Shown here in pieces: positions 43,354-51,732 of a stretch of 64,000 nt of DNA. Each line of letters opens with the position of its first letter. Position 1 is the first letter of the stretch. The notes below the pieces were generated by a model. The model was not told where the DNA came from. It worked only from the letters and a program-made list of their open reading frames with translations, and ran no database searches. This stretch comes from Bacillota bacterium (lineage in GTDB: Bacteria; Bacillota; Clostridia; Christensenellales; Aristaeellaceae), in the NCBI GenBank assembly GCA_023459275.1, contig JAEWVC010000064.1:86655-150654 (forward strand). Direction: 5' to 3'. Position numbers and translations under genes: made by a program.

Positions 43354-44313
43354 ATGGTCAAGTATGTGCTCAAAAGAATCCTGCTGATGTTTATGGTATT
43401 TTTGATCATCGTCTCCATATGCTTTGTGCTGATCAAGCTGTTGCCCAACAAGCCTGCCCAGCAGTTTGGCAAGGATATGCAGCTGATTGAAATGCGGCGC
43501 ACGGCGCTGGGATACAATAAACCCCTGATTGAGCAATATATGCTTTTTGTGCGCAGATCCCTGATCGGCGGTGATTGGGGCATCAGCGAATCCCTGTACC
43601 TTGGGCAGGATGTGTGGGCAAAGTTCATTGAAAAAATGCCCGCAACCATTATTGTGAACTCCTATACCATGATCTTCAGCGTTCCGCTGGGGCTGCTTCT
43701 GGGGATATATGCCGCCTTGAAGAAAAACAAATGGCAGGACCATGCGATTTCCACGGCGGTGATGGTGTTTGTTTCCGTCCCCAGCTTTGTGTACGCTTTT
43801 TTAGTACAGTACTTCCTGTGCTTTAAATTGAAATGGTTCCCCCTACAGATGGTGGCGGGACGTGATTACTTTACCTTTGAAACGTTTGTGTCCCTGGTGC
43901 CGGCGATCCTCGCCCTGGGCTTTGGCATTGTGGCGGGCCTGACCCGCTATACCCGTGCAGAACTGACAGAGGTGCTCACCGGCGACTTTTTGCTATTGGC
44001 CCGTACAAAGGGTCTTTCCAAAGCACAAACCACGCTACGCCATGCGCTGCGCAACGCCATGGTGCCCATTTTCCCTATGATTCTGGGCGAGTTTATCGGT
44101 ATTATTGGCGGTTCGCTGGTCATTGAACAAATCTTTGGCATCCCGGGCGTAGGCCCGCTGTACGTTGCGTCCATCACGGCCGCAACGCCGGACTACAATT
44201 TCTTCATGCTTCTTTCAGCCTTCTATACATTTATCGGCCTGGTGTCCGGTATCCTGGTGGATATCAGCTACGGCTTCATTGATCCGAGAATCAGAATGGG
44301 GAGCAAGAAGTAA
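43354..44313 (+). CDS. oppB: Oligopeptide ABC transporter permease (OppB-like)
   Basis: A 319-residue permease of ordinary length. It starts MVKYVLKRILLMF, the family N-terminus, and contains the EAA-type loop YTRAELTEVLTGDFLLLARTKGLS and the late block GGSLVIEQIFGIPGVGPLYV. ATG 43354 is preferred because AAGGGG lies 7 bases upstream; ATG 43336 is an alternative. It is the only subunit of this transporter without an obvious insertion. TAATG overlap couples it to the next permease. Confidence 0.93.
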   Translation: MVKYVLKRILLMFMVFLIIVSICFVLIKLLPNKPAQQFGKDMQLIEMRRTALGYNKPLIEQYMLFVRRSLIGGDWGISESLYLGQDVWAKFIEKMPATIIVNSYTMIFSVPLGLLLGIYAALKKNKWQDHAISTAVMVFVSVPSFVYAFLVQYFLCFKLKWFPLQMVAGRDYFTFETFVSLVPAILALGFGIVAGLTRYTRAELTEVLTGDFLLLARTKGLSKAQTTLRHALRNAMVPIFPMILGEFIGIIGGSLVIEQIFGIPGVGPLYVASITAATPDYNFFMLLSAFYTFIGLVSGILVDISYGFIDPRIRMGSKK

Positions 44314-45848
44314 TGAACGAGAACAATAACAAGTATATTCCCATCCCCGCCTCTGACTTTGCATTTGTCGGCGACGAGGGCCGCCTGCATGATAAGAAAC
44401 TGGAAACCAAGCCTGCCAGCTATTATCAGGACGTTTTGTTCCGCTTTGCCAGGAACAAGAGCTCGGTGGCCGCCGCCTTTATCATTCTTTTTCTGGTCCT
44501 GTATGCCATATTGGGGCCTATCCTGGGTGATACCACCTATACGCGGTCGCTGACGGATACCACGTACCTGAGCTACACCAAACTTCCCCCCAGATATGCT
44601 CCCTTAAGCTGGCTTGGGCTTGATGGGTACAGTGATGTCACACTGAATTCCGCGACTTATCAAATATACGGCGCCATTGCGGAGGAAACCGGCTTAAATC
44701 CCATTGTGGAGGTCCACAAAGCGGCCTATACGGACCCTACCGCCAATTCCAACACCACATTTTATGACGTGAAGGTGGATGACTACCTGAAGATAGGGAT
44801 GACCTACCTTACCCTGACCCCTGCCGAATTTGAGGCGATTCAGGCCTGGCAGGACCGTACGGGCATTCAGGTCATCTATCCCGCCATTACCGACAGCAAA
44901 CAGCAGGATGCGAACATCTGGTACGAAACCAACCGCAAGGGCGCGCCCGTGCTTGACAAGGCGGGAGACTTTACCCCAATCTACCGCACCACCACCCCGG
45001 GGGATGCGTCGTACCACAGTCTGCGCATCGCAAGCGATACGAATCCGGAAAAGCCCTATGCCTACGCACGGGTCACCGGCACATCCACGGTCAAATCCTA
45101 TGTTACGCGCATCAGCAAGTACGCATATTTCCAGTACCGTTATGGCTATGAGCCTGCCTTTATTTTCGGCACCAACGACCGGGGCCAGGACATCTTTACC
45201 CGTCTGGCCATGGGCGCGCGCTTCAGCTTCCTGCTGGCTATCTGCATATCCGTCATCAACCTGTTCATCGGCACCGTCTACGGAGCCATTGAAGGGTATT
45301 ACGGCGGCGCGGTGGATTTGATCCTGGAGCGTATTTCGGATATTATCAGCGGAGTCCCCTTCATCGTGGTGGCTACGCTTTTCCAATTGCACCTGGCCAA
45401 AAGGGTAGGCGTCGTAGTATCGCTACTGTTTGCCTTTATCCTGACAGGCTGGATCGGCATAGCCAGCCGCGTGCGCATGCAGTTTTACCGCTTCAAGGGC
45501 CAGGAGTACATCCTGGCTGCCCGGACATTGGGGGCGGGCGACGCACGGCTGATGTTCAAGCACATTTTTCCCAACTCCCTGGGCACCATCATCACCAGCT
45601 CCGTGCTGGTGATCCCCAGCGTCATCTTCAGCGAGTCCATGCTGACATACCTTGGTATTATCAATCTGGAATCCTCCACCATGACCAGCGTGGGCACCAT
45701 GCTGGCCAGCGGGAAGGCGTATCTGTCCACCAATCCCCACATCATCTTCTTTCCATCGCTTTTCATTTCCCTTTTGATGATTTCCTTCAACCTGTTTGGC
45801 AACGGCTTGCGCGACGCCTTCAATCCGTCACTGAGAGGAGCTGAGTAG
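44313..45848 (+). CDS. oppC: Oligopeptide ABC transporter permease (OppC-like) with added extracytoplasmic domain
   Basis: A 511-residue permease, where about 300 residues is usual. A cytoplasmic N-terminus leads to helix 1 (residues about 52-72). An outside region follows (73-284), ending at the family motif FGTNDRGQDIFTRL (285-298). In typical OppC this region is only some 40 residues. The added part (about 105-280) is rich in Tyr, Thr, Asp and Ala with beta-type pattern. The transmembrane core has the EAA loop (GQEYILAARTLGAGDARLMFKHIFPN). It is coupled to oppB by a 1-base overlap. Confidence 0.9.
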   Translation: MNENNNKYIPIPASDFAFVGDEGRLHDKKLETKPASYYQDVLFRFARNKSSVAAAFIILFLVLYAILGPILGDTTYTRSLTDTTYLSYTKLPPRYAPLSWLGLDGYSDVTLNSATYQIYGAIAEETGLNPIVEVHKAAYTDPTANSNTTFYDVKVDDYLKIGMTYLTLTPAEFEAIQAWQDRTGIQVIYPAITDSKQQDANIWYETNRKGAPVLDKAGDFTPIYRTTTPGDASYHSLRIASDTNPEKPYAYARVTGTSTVKSYVTRISKYAYFQYRYGYEPAFIFGTNDRGQDIFTRLAMGARFSFLLAICISVINLFIGTVYGAIEGYYGGAVDLILERISDIISGVPFIVVATLFQLHLAKRVGVVVSLLFAFILTGWIGIASRVRMQFYRFKGQEYILAARTLGAGDARLMFKHIFPNSLGTIITSSVLVIPSVIFSESMLTYLGIINLESSTMTSVGTMLASGKAYLSTNPHIIFFPSLFISLLMISFNLFGNGLRDAFNPSLRGAE

Positions 45849-45849
45849 A

Positions 45850-47997
45850 ATGGAGAAAAAACTACAGGTGCGGGATCTGCGCATCTCCTTTCGCACAGTT
45901 TCCGGCAAACTGCAGGCGGTGCGTGGAATCAACCTGGATCTGGCCAAGGGAGAAACGCTGGCTATTGTCGGCGAATCCGGCTCCGGTAAATCCGTCACCT
46001 CCAAGGCTATCCTTGGCATCCTTGCGGGTAACGCCATGGTGGAAGGCGGCGAGATTCTATATGACGGGCAGGACCTTTTAAAGATCAGCGAAGAGGATTT
46101 TTACAAGCTTCGCGGCGACAAGATCGCCATGATCTTTCAGGACCCCCTTTCCAGCCTCAACCCCATCATGCGCATTGGCCGGCAGCTTACGGAGGCCATG
46201 ATCCTAAAGGGTAAGGCGCGCCAGCGGTTTTCCAAGACAAGCTACCATGTAAAGCTAGCTCTGCTGGAAAAGGACATGCGCGCAAGCCGGCCGGACCAGG
46301 AAGTGGCCATCCAGAATACATGCAAGCTTTTCAGGCGGATTGAAAAGCGCCATATCCGCTTAAAGCAGGCGTACGACTTGGCCATGGAAGCTGCCCAGGA
46401 AGCGCTTGCGGAAAGTGAGAACATTCTGTTCCTGATAGAAAAGAACGCACTTTCCGACGCCAGGGCAAAGCTTTCTAATGTGCGGGAGCTTTGTCAAAAG
46501 GCGGTGAACCCATACGTGGTCTCTGATCAGGCCAACGAGCTTAAAAGCCTTGCGGACAGCTTAATGAACGGCCTGCGCGGACAGATCAAAAGTGGCAGGT
46601 TTGATGACGCCGCCTTGAAACTGGCAAAGCTGCGGGATATCCTCAAGGAAGCCGTGGCCAAAACCACGCCGGACTTTTTTGCTCTTGGTTATTTTGAGGA
46701 AAAGGGAACTGGGGAAAAGCCCGGCGGCACCATGGAGGAGCAGAACGAATTTTACGCCCGCCGCCTGGCGGAGGATTTCATGGATGGCTTTGTCCTCCTG
46801 GCGCAAAGCGGCGTCAAGCACAATCAGGAGAAATACCTGCATCTTAGGGAAAAGGCGGCCAACGCGCTGGACCAAATTCTTGAAGCCGGCTTAAGCCTTG
46901 ACATGGAAAGGTTTCAGCAAAGGGCTGCGGAGCTGTGCAGGCTGGTGGATGAGTCCGTCAACCCCATGGACATCGTCAAGGACAGCGCGGCTTGCACCTT
47001 TTCCGCAAGCCTTTCAGATTTTGTGAAATCGTATCTGGAGGGTGTGCACAAAAACGGCCGCAGGATGCAAAAGTATCAGCGGCAGGTGCGCAGATTCGAA
47101 AAACGAAAGGGAAAGAGCAAATCGGATGACTGGAAGGTGGCCCCGCCGGCGGTCATCGACCTGGACCTTACCAAACAAAATATTCTCCAGCTGATGGAAA
47201 ACCTTCGGGAGCAGTACCACGCAAAAAACCAGGCCGGCGCGCAGGAGGATCCCCGGGTCCTTACGGAGCGCCTGATTGTCTTTATCAACGACGCGGCCTC
47301 TGACATGGCGCTGAAGGTGACAAAGCGGGCGGCGCGTTCCAAAGCCATCAAGCTGATGGAGGAAGTGGGCATCTCCGAGCCGCGCAAGCGTTACCGCCAG
47401 TATCCCTTTGAGTTTTCCGGCGGCATGCGCCAGCGCATTGTGATTGCTATTGCCCTGGCGGCGAACCCCGATATCCTGATTTGTGACGAGCCTACCACGG
47501 CACTGGATGTAACCATTCAGGCGCAGATTCTGGAATTGATCAACAAGTTGAAAAAAGAGCGCGACCTGTCCATTATCTTTATCACCCATGATCTGGGCGT
47601 TGTGGCCAACATGGCGGACCGTATCGCCGTCATGTATGCGGGCAAGATTGTGGAGTGCGGCACTTCCGCGGAGATCTTCTATTCCCCCGCCCACCCGTAT
47701 ACCTGGGCGTTGCTTTCCTCCATGCCCGATCTGGAAACCAAGGAACGCCTGGAGGCCATTCCCGGCACACCGCCCAACATGATCTATCCCCCCAAGGGGG
47801 ATGCCTTTGCCGAGCGCAACCGCTATGCCATGGAGATTGATTTCAAGCAGGAGCCGCCTGTGTTTATGATCACCGAGACCCATTGGGCCGCCACATGGTT
47901 ATTGCATCCCGACGCCCCCAAGCTGAATCTGCCGAAGGGCCTCAAGGAGCGCATTGAGAAAATGCTGGCCAGAACGGAGGCGAGCGCCGATGCCTGA
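45850..47997 (+). CDS. oppD: Oligopeptide ABC transporter ATPase (OppD-like) with a 370-residue helical insertion
   Basis: A 715-residue ATPase, about twice the usual 330. Walker A is GESGSGKS (41-48), the Q-loop MIFQDPLSSLNP (94-105), the signature FSGGMRQR (about 521-528), Walker B ILICDEPTTALD and switch FITHDLG. Between Q-loop and signature, residues about 122-493 form an insertion of heptad-like charged helices (for example RIEKRHIRLKQAYDLAMEAA, KLSNVRELCQKAV). This is in the helical subdomain that faces the permeases. Catalytic motifs are intact, so the ATPase should work. Codon use looks like the flanks. Confidence 0.92.
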   Translation: MEKKLQVRDLRISFRTVSGKLQAVRGINLDLAKGETLAIVGESGSGKSVTSKAILGILAGNAMVEGGEILYDGQDLLKISEEDFYKLRGDKIAMIFQDPLSSLNPIMRIGRQLTEAMILKGKARQRFSKTSYHVKLALLEKDMRASRPDQEVAIQNTCKLFRRIEKRHIRLKQAYDLAMEAAQEALAESENILFLIEKNALSDARAKLSNVRELCQKAVNPYVVSDQANELKSLADSLMNGLRGQIKSGRFDDAALKLAKLRDILKEAVAKTTPDFFALGYFEEKGTGEKPGGTMEEQNEFYARRLAEDFMDGFVLLAQSGVKHNQEKYLHLREKAANALDQILEAGLSLDMERFQQRAAELCRLVDESVNPMDIVKDSAACTFSASLSDFVKSYLEGVHKNGRRMQKYQRQVRRFEKRKGKSKSDDWKVAPPAVIDLDLTKQNILQLMENLREQYHAKNQAGAQEDPRVLTERLIVFINDAASDMALKVTKRAARSKAIKLMEEVGISEPRKRYRQYPFEFSGGMRQRIVIAIALAANPDILICDEPTTALDVTIQAQILELINKLKKERDLSIIFITHDLGVVANMADRIAVMYAGKIVECGTSAEIFYSPAHPYTWALLSSMPDLETKERLEAIPGTPPNMIYPPKGDAFAERNRYAMEIDFKQEPPVFMITETHWAATWLLHPDAPKLNLPKGLKERIEKMLARTEASADA

Positions 47998-49177
47998 TCA
48001 AAAAACCGAAACACTGCTTCGTGTGGAGCACCTCTGCCAGTATTTTAAAACCAACAAAGCAGTGGACGACATAAGTTTTGACATCAAAAAAGGCGAGGTT
48101 TTCGGCCTGGTGGGCGAGTCGGGCTGTGGAAAAACCACCACGGGCCGCTCCATCATCAAGCTGTACAATATCACATCCGGCAGCATATATTTCAAGGGAA
48201 AACGCATCGCGGCAGGTACGCTGTCCTTTGAAAAGGCAATTTCCCAGGCCCGGCTGGATATGAAAACGGCCACGCCGGATAGGCGCAGGGAGCTTAAGGA
48301 ATTCATCTCCAGTCAAAAGGAGGAACTCCGGGCCGCCCAGCGCGATCATTTCCGCTGCGACAAGCTGTACGCCAACGAGCAGCAGCTGGAGGTGGAACGC
48401 AAATACAAGCCTCTTTTGGCGGCCGCTACTGACGGCGCGCTGGAAAAACTGAAGGCGGAGTATGCTTATGACAGCAGGATTGCCCAAAAGCAGCGCTTTA
48501 CTACACAGATTCAGATGATTTTTCAGGACCCTATCGCATCCCTGGATCCGCGCATGACGGTGTATGAAATCATCTCCGAAGGCCTTGTCATCCGCGGGGA
48601 GACGGACAAGCGGCGCATTGAGGAAAAGGTATATGAGGTTCTGGAGATGGTTGGGCTGGTCCGGGAGCACGCCACCCGCTATCCTCATGAGTTTTCCGGC
48701 GGCCAGCGGCAGCGCATTGGCGTGGCCCGGGCCGTTGTCATGAATCCGGAGCTGATCATCGCGGATGAGCCGGTGAGCGCGCTGGACGTTTCCATTCAGG
48801 CGCAGGTCATTAACCTGCTGGATGATCTACGGCACAAACTTGGTCTAACGCTGCTGTTTATCGCCCACGATCTTTCCGTTGTCAAGTATTTTTCCGACCG
48901 CATTGGTGTGATGTACTACGGAAAGCTGGTGGAGCTGGCAACCTCCGACGAGCTTTTCGAGCATCCCTTGCATCCGTACACCAAATCGCTGCTGTCGGCC
49001 ATCCCGCTGCCTGACCCCTATTATGAGAAAAAGCGCCGCCGCATCAAATACGATCCGTTGGTGGAGCATGCCTATGACGCCGACAAGCCGGTAATGCGGG
49101 AAATTGTCCCGGGGCATTTTGTACAGTGCGATGAGGCGGAGTTCGCGCGGTACACGGCGCAGCGGGAAAAGCTGTAA
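47990..49177 (+). CDS. oppF: Oligopeptide ABC transporter ATPase (OppF-like) with an 85-residue insertion
   Basis: A 395-residue ATPase. Walker A is GESGCGKTT (42-50). A charged helical insertion (residues about 75-160) lies before the Q-loop MIFQDPIASLDPRM (176-189). Then come signature FSGGQRQRIGVARA, Walker B LIIADEPVSALD and switch FIAHDLSV. The C-terminal oligopeptide-transporter tail HPLHPYTKSLLSAIPLPDP is present. ATG 47990 overlaps the oppD stop by 8 bases with GGAGG upstream. The insertion is at a different site from that in OppD. Confidence 0.92.
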   Translation: MPDQKTETLLRVEHLCQYFKTNKAVDDISFDIKKGEVFGLVGESGCGKTTTGRSIIKLYNITSGSIYFKGKRIAAGTLSFEKAISQARLDMKTATPDRRRELKEFISSQKEELRAAQRDHFRCDKLYANEQQLEVERKYKPLLAAATDGALEKLKAEYAYDSRIAQKQRFTTQIQMIFQDPIASLDPRMTVYEIISEGLVIRGETDKRRIEEKVYEVLEMVGLVREHATRYPHEFSGGQRQRIGVARAVVMNPELIIADEPVSALDVSIQAQVINLLDDLRHKLGLTLLFIAHDLSVVKYFSDRIGVMYYGKLVELATSDELFEHPLHPYTKSLLSAIPLPDPYYEKKRRRIKYDPLVEHAYDADKPVMREIVPGHFVQCDEAEFARYTAQREKL

Positions 49178-49202
49178 TGTTTGAATACCGGCGGAGGGAA
49201 GC

Positions 49203-49613
49203 ATGAAGAGCAAGCATACCGCCCGGCTGGTACGCTATGGCATTCCCTTTTTGATTGGGATGGCTATTTCCCTCCTGGTGGCGCGCCATCAGGGGTTTGC
49301 GCTTGTGCAGCCCGCGTATCTGCAGGCCAGGTACCTAAGCGACGGCTTTTTTGTGGCCGGCATCCTGCTGTCCGGGCTGGGCGGGCTGCTGGTGATTTCC
49401 AATACCGGCTTTTTTGATATGTTCTCCTACGCCATGTACTGCCTGATGATACGGTTTGCGCAGGTCAAGCGCAAAGGGGACCATGTGAGCTTTTATGCCT
49501 ACAAAGTAAGCAAGGATGCCCGCCGGGGAAAATCCAAGTCCTTCCTACTGCTGACGGGCCTGGGTTTTTGCCTGCTTTCCGCGGGCTGCTGGGCTTTATA
49601 TTCTTTGCATTAG
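49203..49613 (+). CDS. DUF3899-like small membrane protein
   Basis: A 136-residue protein with three membrane helices (about residues 12-28, 46-66 and 114-133). Between them lies a basic loop (QVKRKGDHVSFYAYKVSKDARRGKSKS). The pattern fits DUF3899, small proteins found behind oligopeptide transporter genes or alone in clostridia. GGAGGGAAGC precedes ATG 49203. It sits 25 bases after oppF, so it is probably the sixth gene of the operon. Function is unknown. It overlaps the convergent thioesterase by 4 bases. Confidence 0.65.
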   Translation: MKSKHTARLVRYGIPFLIGMAISLLVARHQGFALVQPAYLQARYLSDGFFVAGILLSGLGGLLVISNTGFFDMFSYAMYCLMIRFAQVKRKGDHVSFYAYKVSKDARRGKSKSFLLLTGLGFCLLSAGCWALYSLH

Positions 49614-50095
49614 AATTTTTCCGCGCTGCGTATCTTCCTAAGCTCACTGCGGCGTATACCGCCCTCCCACTCCCGCCGCTCCTCCTCCGTTTCCAGGATC
49701 AGGCGCGGCACCGGGGTGGGTTTTTGGTTCCCGTCCAGTGCTACCATCACGAGATAGGCCCGGTTCACGTGCTGCCGCTCACCGCTAAGCGCCTCCGCAT
49801 AGGCGTCCACCCGCACTTCCATGCTGGTGCGGCCCACGTGGGTGATGCGCCCCTTCAGGACAATGGTGCTGTTCAGCGTGGCCGCAGCCCTGAATTCCAG
49901 CCTGTCCACCGAAGCGGTGGTCACCTCGCAGCCGCTGTGACGGCGGGCCACTACGGCGGCCACCACATCGATCCAGGCCATCAGCCGCCCGCCGAACAAG
50001 CGGCCAAACCCATTGATATCCTCAGGCAGAACGATGTGAACCTGTTCTGTCATAGAATCCGCAACCTTTTTTTGCGTGCTTTCGTCAGGCGTCAT
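49610..50095 (-). CDS. Acyl-CoA thioesterase, hotdog fold (YciA/BFIT-like)
   Basis: A 161-residue hotdog-fold protein. The family block is INGFGRLFGGRLMAWIDVVAAVVARRHSG, with the catalytic asparagine/aspartate region at NGFG and WID, then VDRLEFRAAATLNSTIVLKG and GRTSMEVRVDAYAE. It hydrolyses acyl-CoA thioesters; chain-length preference cannot be read. ATG 50095 lies inside the 3' end of the upstream gene (11-base overlap), so it is translationally coupled to the glycosyltransferase-like gene. Confidence 0.9.
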   Translation of the reverse strand: MTPDESTQKKVADSMTEQVHIVLPEDINGFGRLFGGRLMAWIDVVAAVVARRHSGCEVTTASVDRLEFRAAATLNSTIVLKGRITHVGRTSMEVRVDAYAEALSGERQHVNRAYLVMVALDGNQKPTPVPRLILETEEERREWEGGIRRSELRKIRSAEKF

Positions 50096-51527
50096 GAAGC
50101 GTACCTCCGTTAAGCAGCGGCTGGCATAGGGCCAGCAGCGTGCGCTTTTTCTCCATGGGATGGAGCATGAACATGTCGGGATACGTGTCCTTCAGGCATT
50201 CAAACAATCCCGTATCCCCCCTGCTCGGATCGGTTTTCAGGACGGAAGCCATGGCAAGAAGCCAGCCCACCTTGCTCCGCGGCATCAAAATCAAGCTGGT
50301 GTCAGGCTTGCCGTCCACCGTTGCCAGATGGATCCGCTCATCCGCCAGCGCGTTCCACAAAAAGACGGCGTCCCGGTATATGGGATGGCTCAAGTAGGCC
50401 GTGTCGATCCAGCCGTAGTGGCTGTAATGGGGAAACTGCTGCGCCGCTTGGGAGATAAAATACGGCTTGGCCGTCAGAAAGAAGGCTTCGTTATCATAAG
50501 CCGCGCCTTCCTTCTCCCCGCGGGCATAGGTGTTGGGCAGGAATTTTCTAAGCAGCGCTTCCATTTCAGGCGGACAGTAGCAGCAAAGCGGCAGTCTTCG
50601 CAGTTCCGCCAGGTTTTCAAGCAGCTTCAGTTGAACTGCCAGGGGCGGCCGCATGGGATGTGTCCCCAGGGCCGTGGCCAGCATCACCCGCGGGCCTTCC
50701 GCCTCCTGCCGCCTGCGCAGCCGCTGCCTGGCCCCCTCCGCCAGGGGAAGTTGCACGGAATACCGCCCCTCCTCCGTCCTAAGCCCCAGACGGCTTTTTA
50801 CTTCCGTCTCGCGCCTTGCAAAGGAAATTCCGGTGAATTTCTCAAACGCCTTAAGGCCCGCCTCCTTCTCCGGCTTTTCCGGCGGAAAGGTGATGGGGGC
50901 TTTCCTGCCCACTGCCGGCAGATTCGGTACAAAAGCCTGGAAGCCCGCCTCAAAGCTGCTCATGGCCAGCGAAAGCACGCTTGTGCCATCCCATTTTAGG
51001 TCCCTGGCCGTGGCCATCCATTCCCCTGCCCCGAACACAAAATCCGGAGACAGCAAAAATGCTGGAAGCGGATTGGGCGTATGAAGAACCTTCGTGCCCG
51101 GAACAATGATCACACGGCCGTCTTCCGTAAAACCGTCCGCAGCCACAGCTTGGGGGATGCCCTCCGGGGACAGATAGCCTGTCAGCAGCGGGCGGGCCTC
51201 CCGGATCAGGGCGAAAGCTGTCAGCAGCCTTTGGTCCCACCCCTTCAAAAAGAAAGCGCCCGGTGTGCACTGCATGGCATACCTCTGCCCACCGTACAGG
51301 CCGTACACAGTCTGCCAGGCTTCTTGAAGGGTCAGGCCGTCCCCCGGCATCATCCGGCAGGCGGCCGTCCCGGCAGCTTGGAAAAACCGCTCCGGCTCCG
51401 CCGTGTCCGCTGGGCAAACGCCGAAAGTAATCCGGGAAGGCCATACTGCCTTCCCGGCGGCCTCCATCACAACGGCGCGGCACTGCTCTGCTTCCGCGCC
51501 GGCTATCCCCACAAAAATACCGTTCAT
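50085..51527 (-). CDS. Glycosyltransferase-like protein, two-part, unknown
   Basis: A 480-residue protein without signal or membrane helix. The N-terminal third resembles the GT60 GlcNAc-transferase pattern: IFVGIAGAEAEQCRAVVMEAA, ITFGVCPAD, EAWQTVYGLYGGQRYAMQ, FFLKGWDQRLL. The expected acidic metal motif is replaced by CTPGA. The C-terminal third resembles HtrL/YibB proteins: KPYFISQAAQQF, HYGWIDTAYL, FLWNALADERIHLA. Both resemblances are from memory and weak. GGGAGG lies 5 bases before ATG 51527. It is coupled to a thioesterase gene. If neither half is catalytic, a sugar-binding role is possible. Confidence 0.45.
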   Translation of the reverse strand: MNGIFVGIAGAEAEQCRAVVMEAAGKAVWPSRITFGVCPADTAEPERFFQAAGTAACRMMPGDGLTLQEAWQTVYGLYGGQRYAMQCTPGAFFLKGWDQRLLTAFALIREARPLLTGYLSPEGIPQAVAADGFTEDGRVIIVPGTKVLHTPNPLPAFLLSPDFVFGAGEWMATARDLKWDGTSVLSLAMSSFEAGFQAFVPNLPAVGRKAPITFPPEKPEKEAGLKAFEKFTGISFARRETEVKSRLGLRTEEGRYSVQLPLAEGARQRLRRRQEAEGPRVMLATALGTHPMRPPLAVQLKLLENLAELRRLPLCCYCPPEMEALLRKFLPNTYARGEKEGAAYDNEAFFLTAKPYFISQAAQQFPHYSHYGWIDTAYLSHPIYRDAVFLWNALADERIHLATVDGKPDTSLILMPRSKVGWLLAMASVLKTDPSRGDTGLFECLKDTYPDMFMLHPMEKKRTLLALCQPLLNGGTLHDA

Positions 51528-51628
51528 GCGTCCTCCCGCCCGGCAGGTTTTTCTCATTATACCTGCGGAGAGCCCTGAGCGTCAACGGAGATTGTCAAAA
51601 AGAAAACGTATGAAAGACAGTCTGCATC

Positions 51629-51658
51629 TTGCAATATGGACAATCTGTCCTGTACAAT
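51629..51658 (+). promoter_or_regulatory. Promoter of gdhA with a palindrome in the spacer
   Basis: TTGCAA (51629-51634), 18-bp spacer, TACAAT (51653-51658). The spacer contains GGACA-ATC-TGTCC (51638-51650), a perfect dyad placed between the two boxes as in repressor or MerR-type control. Confidence 0.65.
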
Positions 51659-51732
51659 AGGAGCAGGTAAAAACCGTTTCAATGGCGCAACGGTTTTAGT
51701 TTGTTGCGCCCTTCAGAAAGGAGCGTTTTTTT

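Noticed and set aside
41490..43649. A 719-codon open frame antisense to the OppA-like gene
   Set aside because: It is Gly/Val/His-rich low-information translation of the complement of a real gene, and crosses the intra-operon hairpin.
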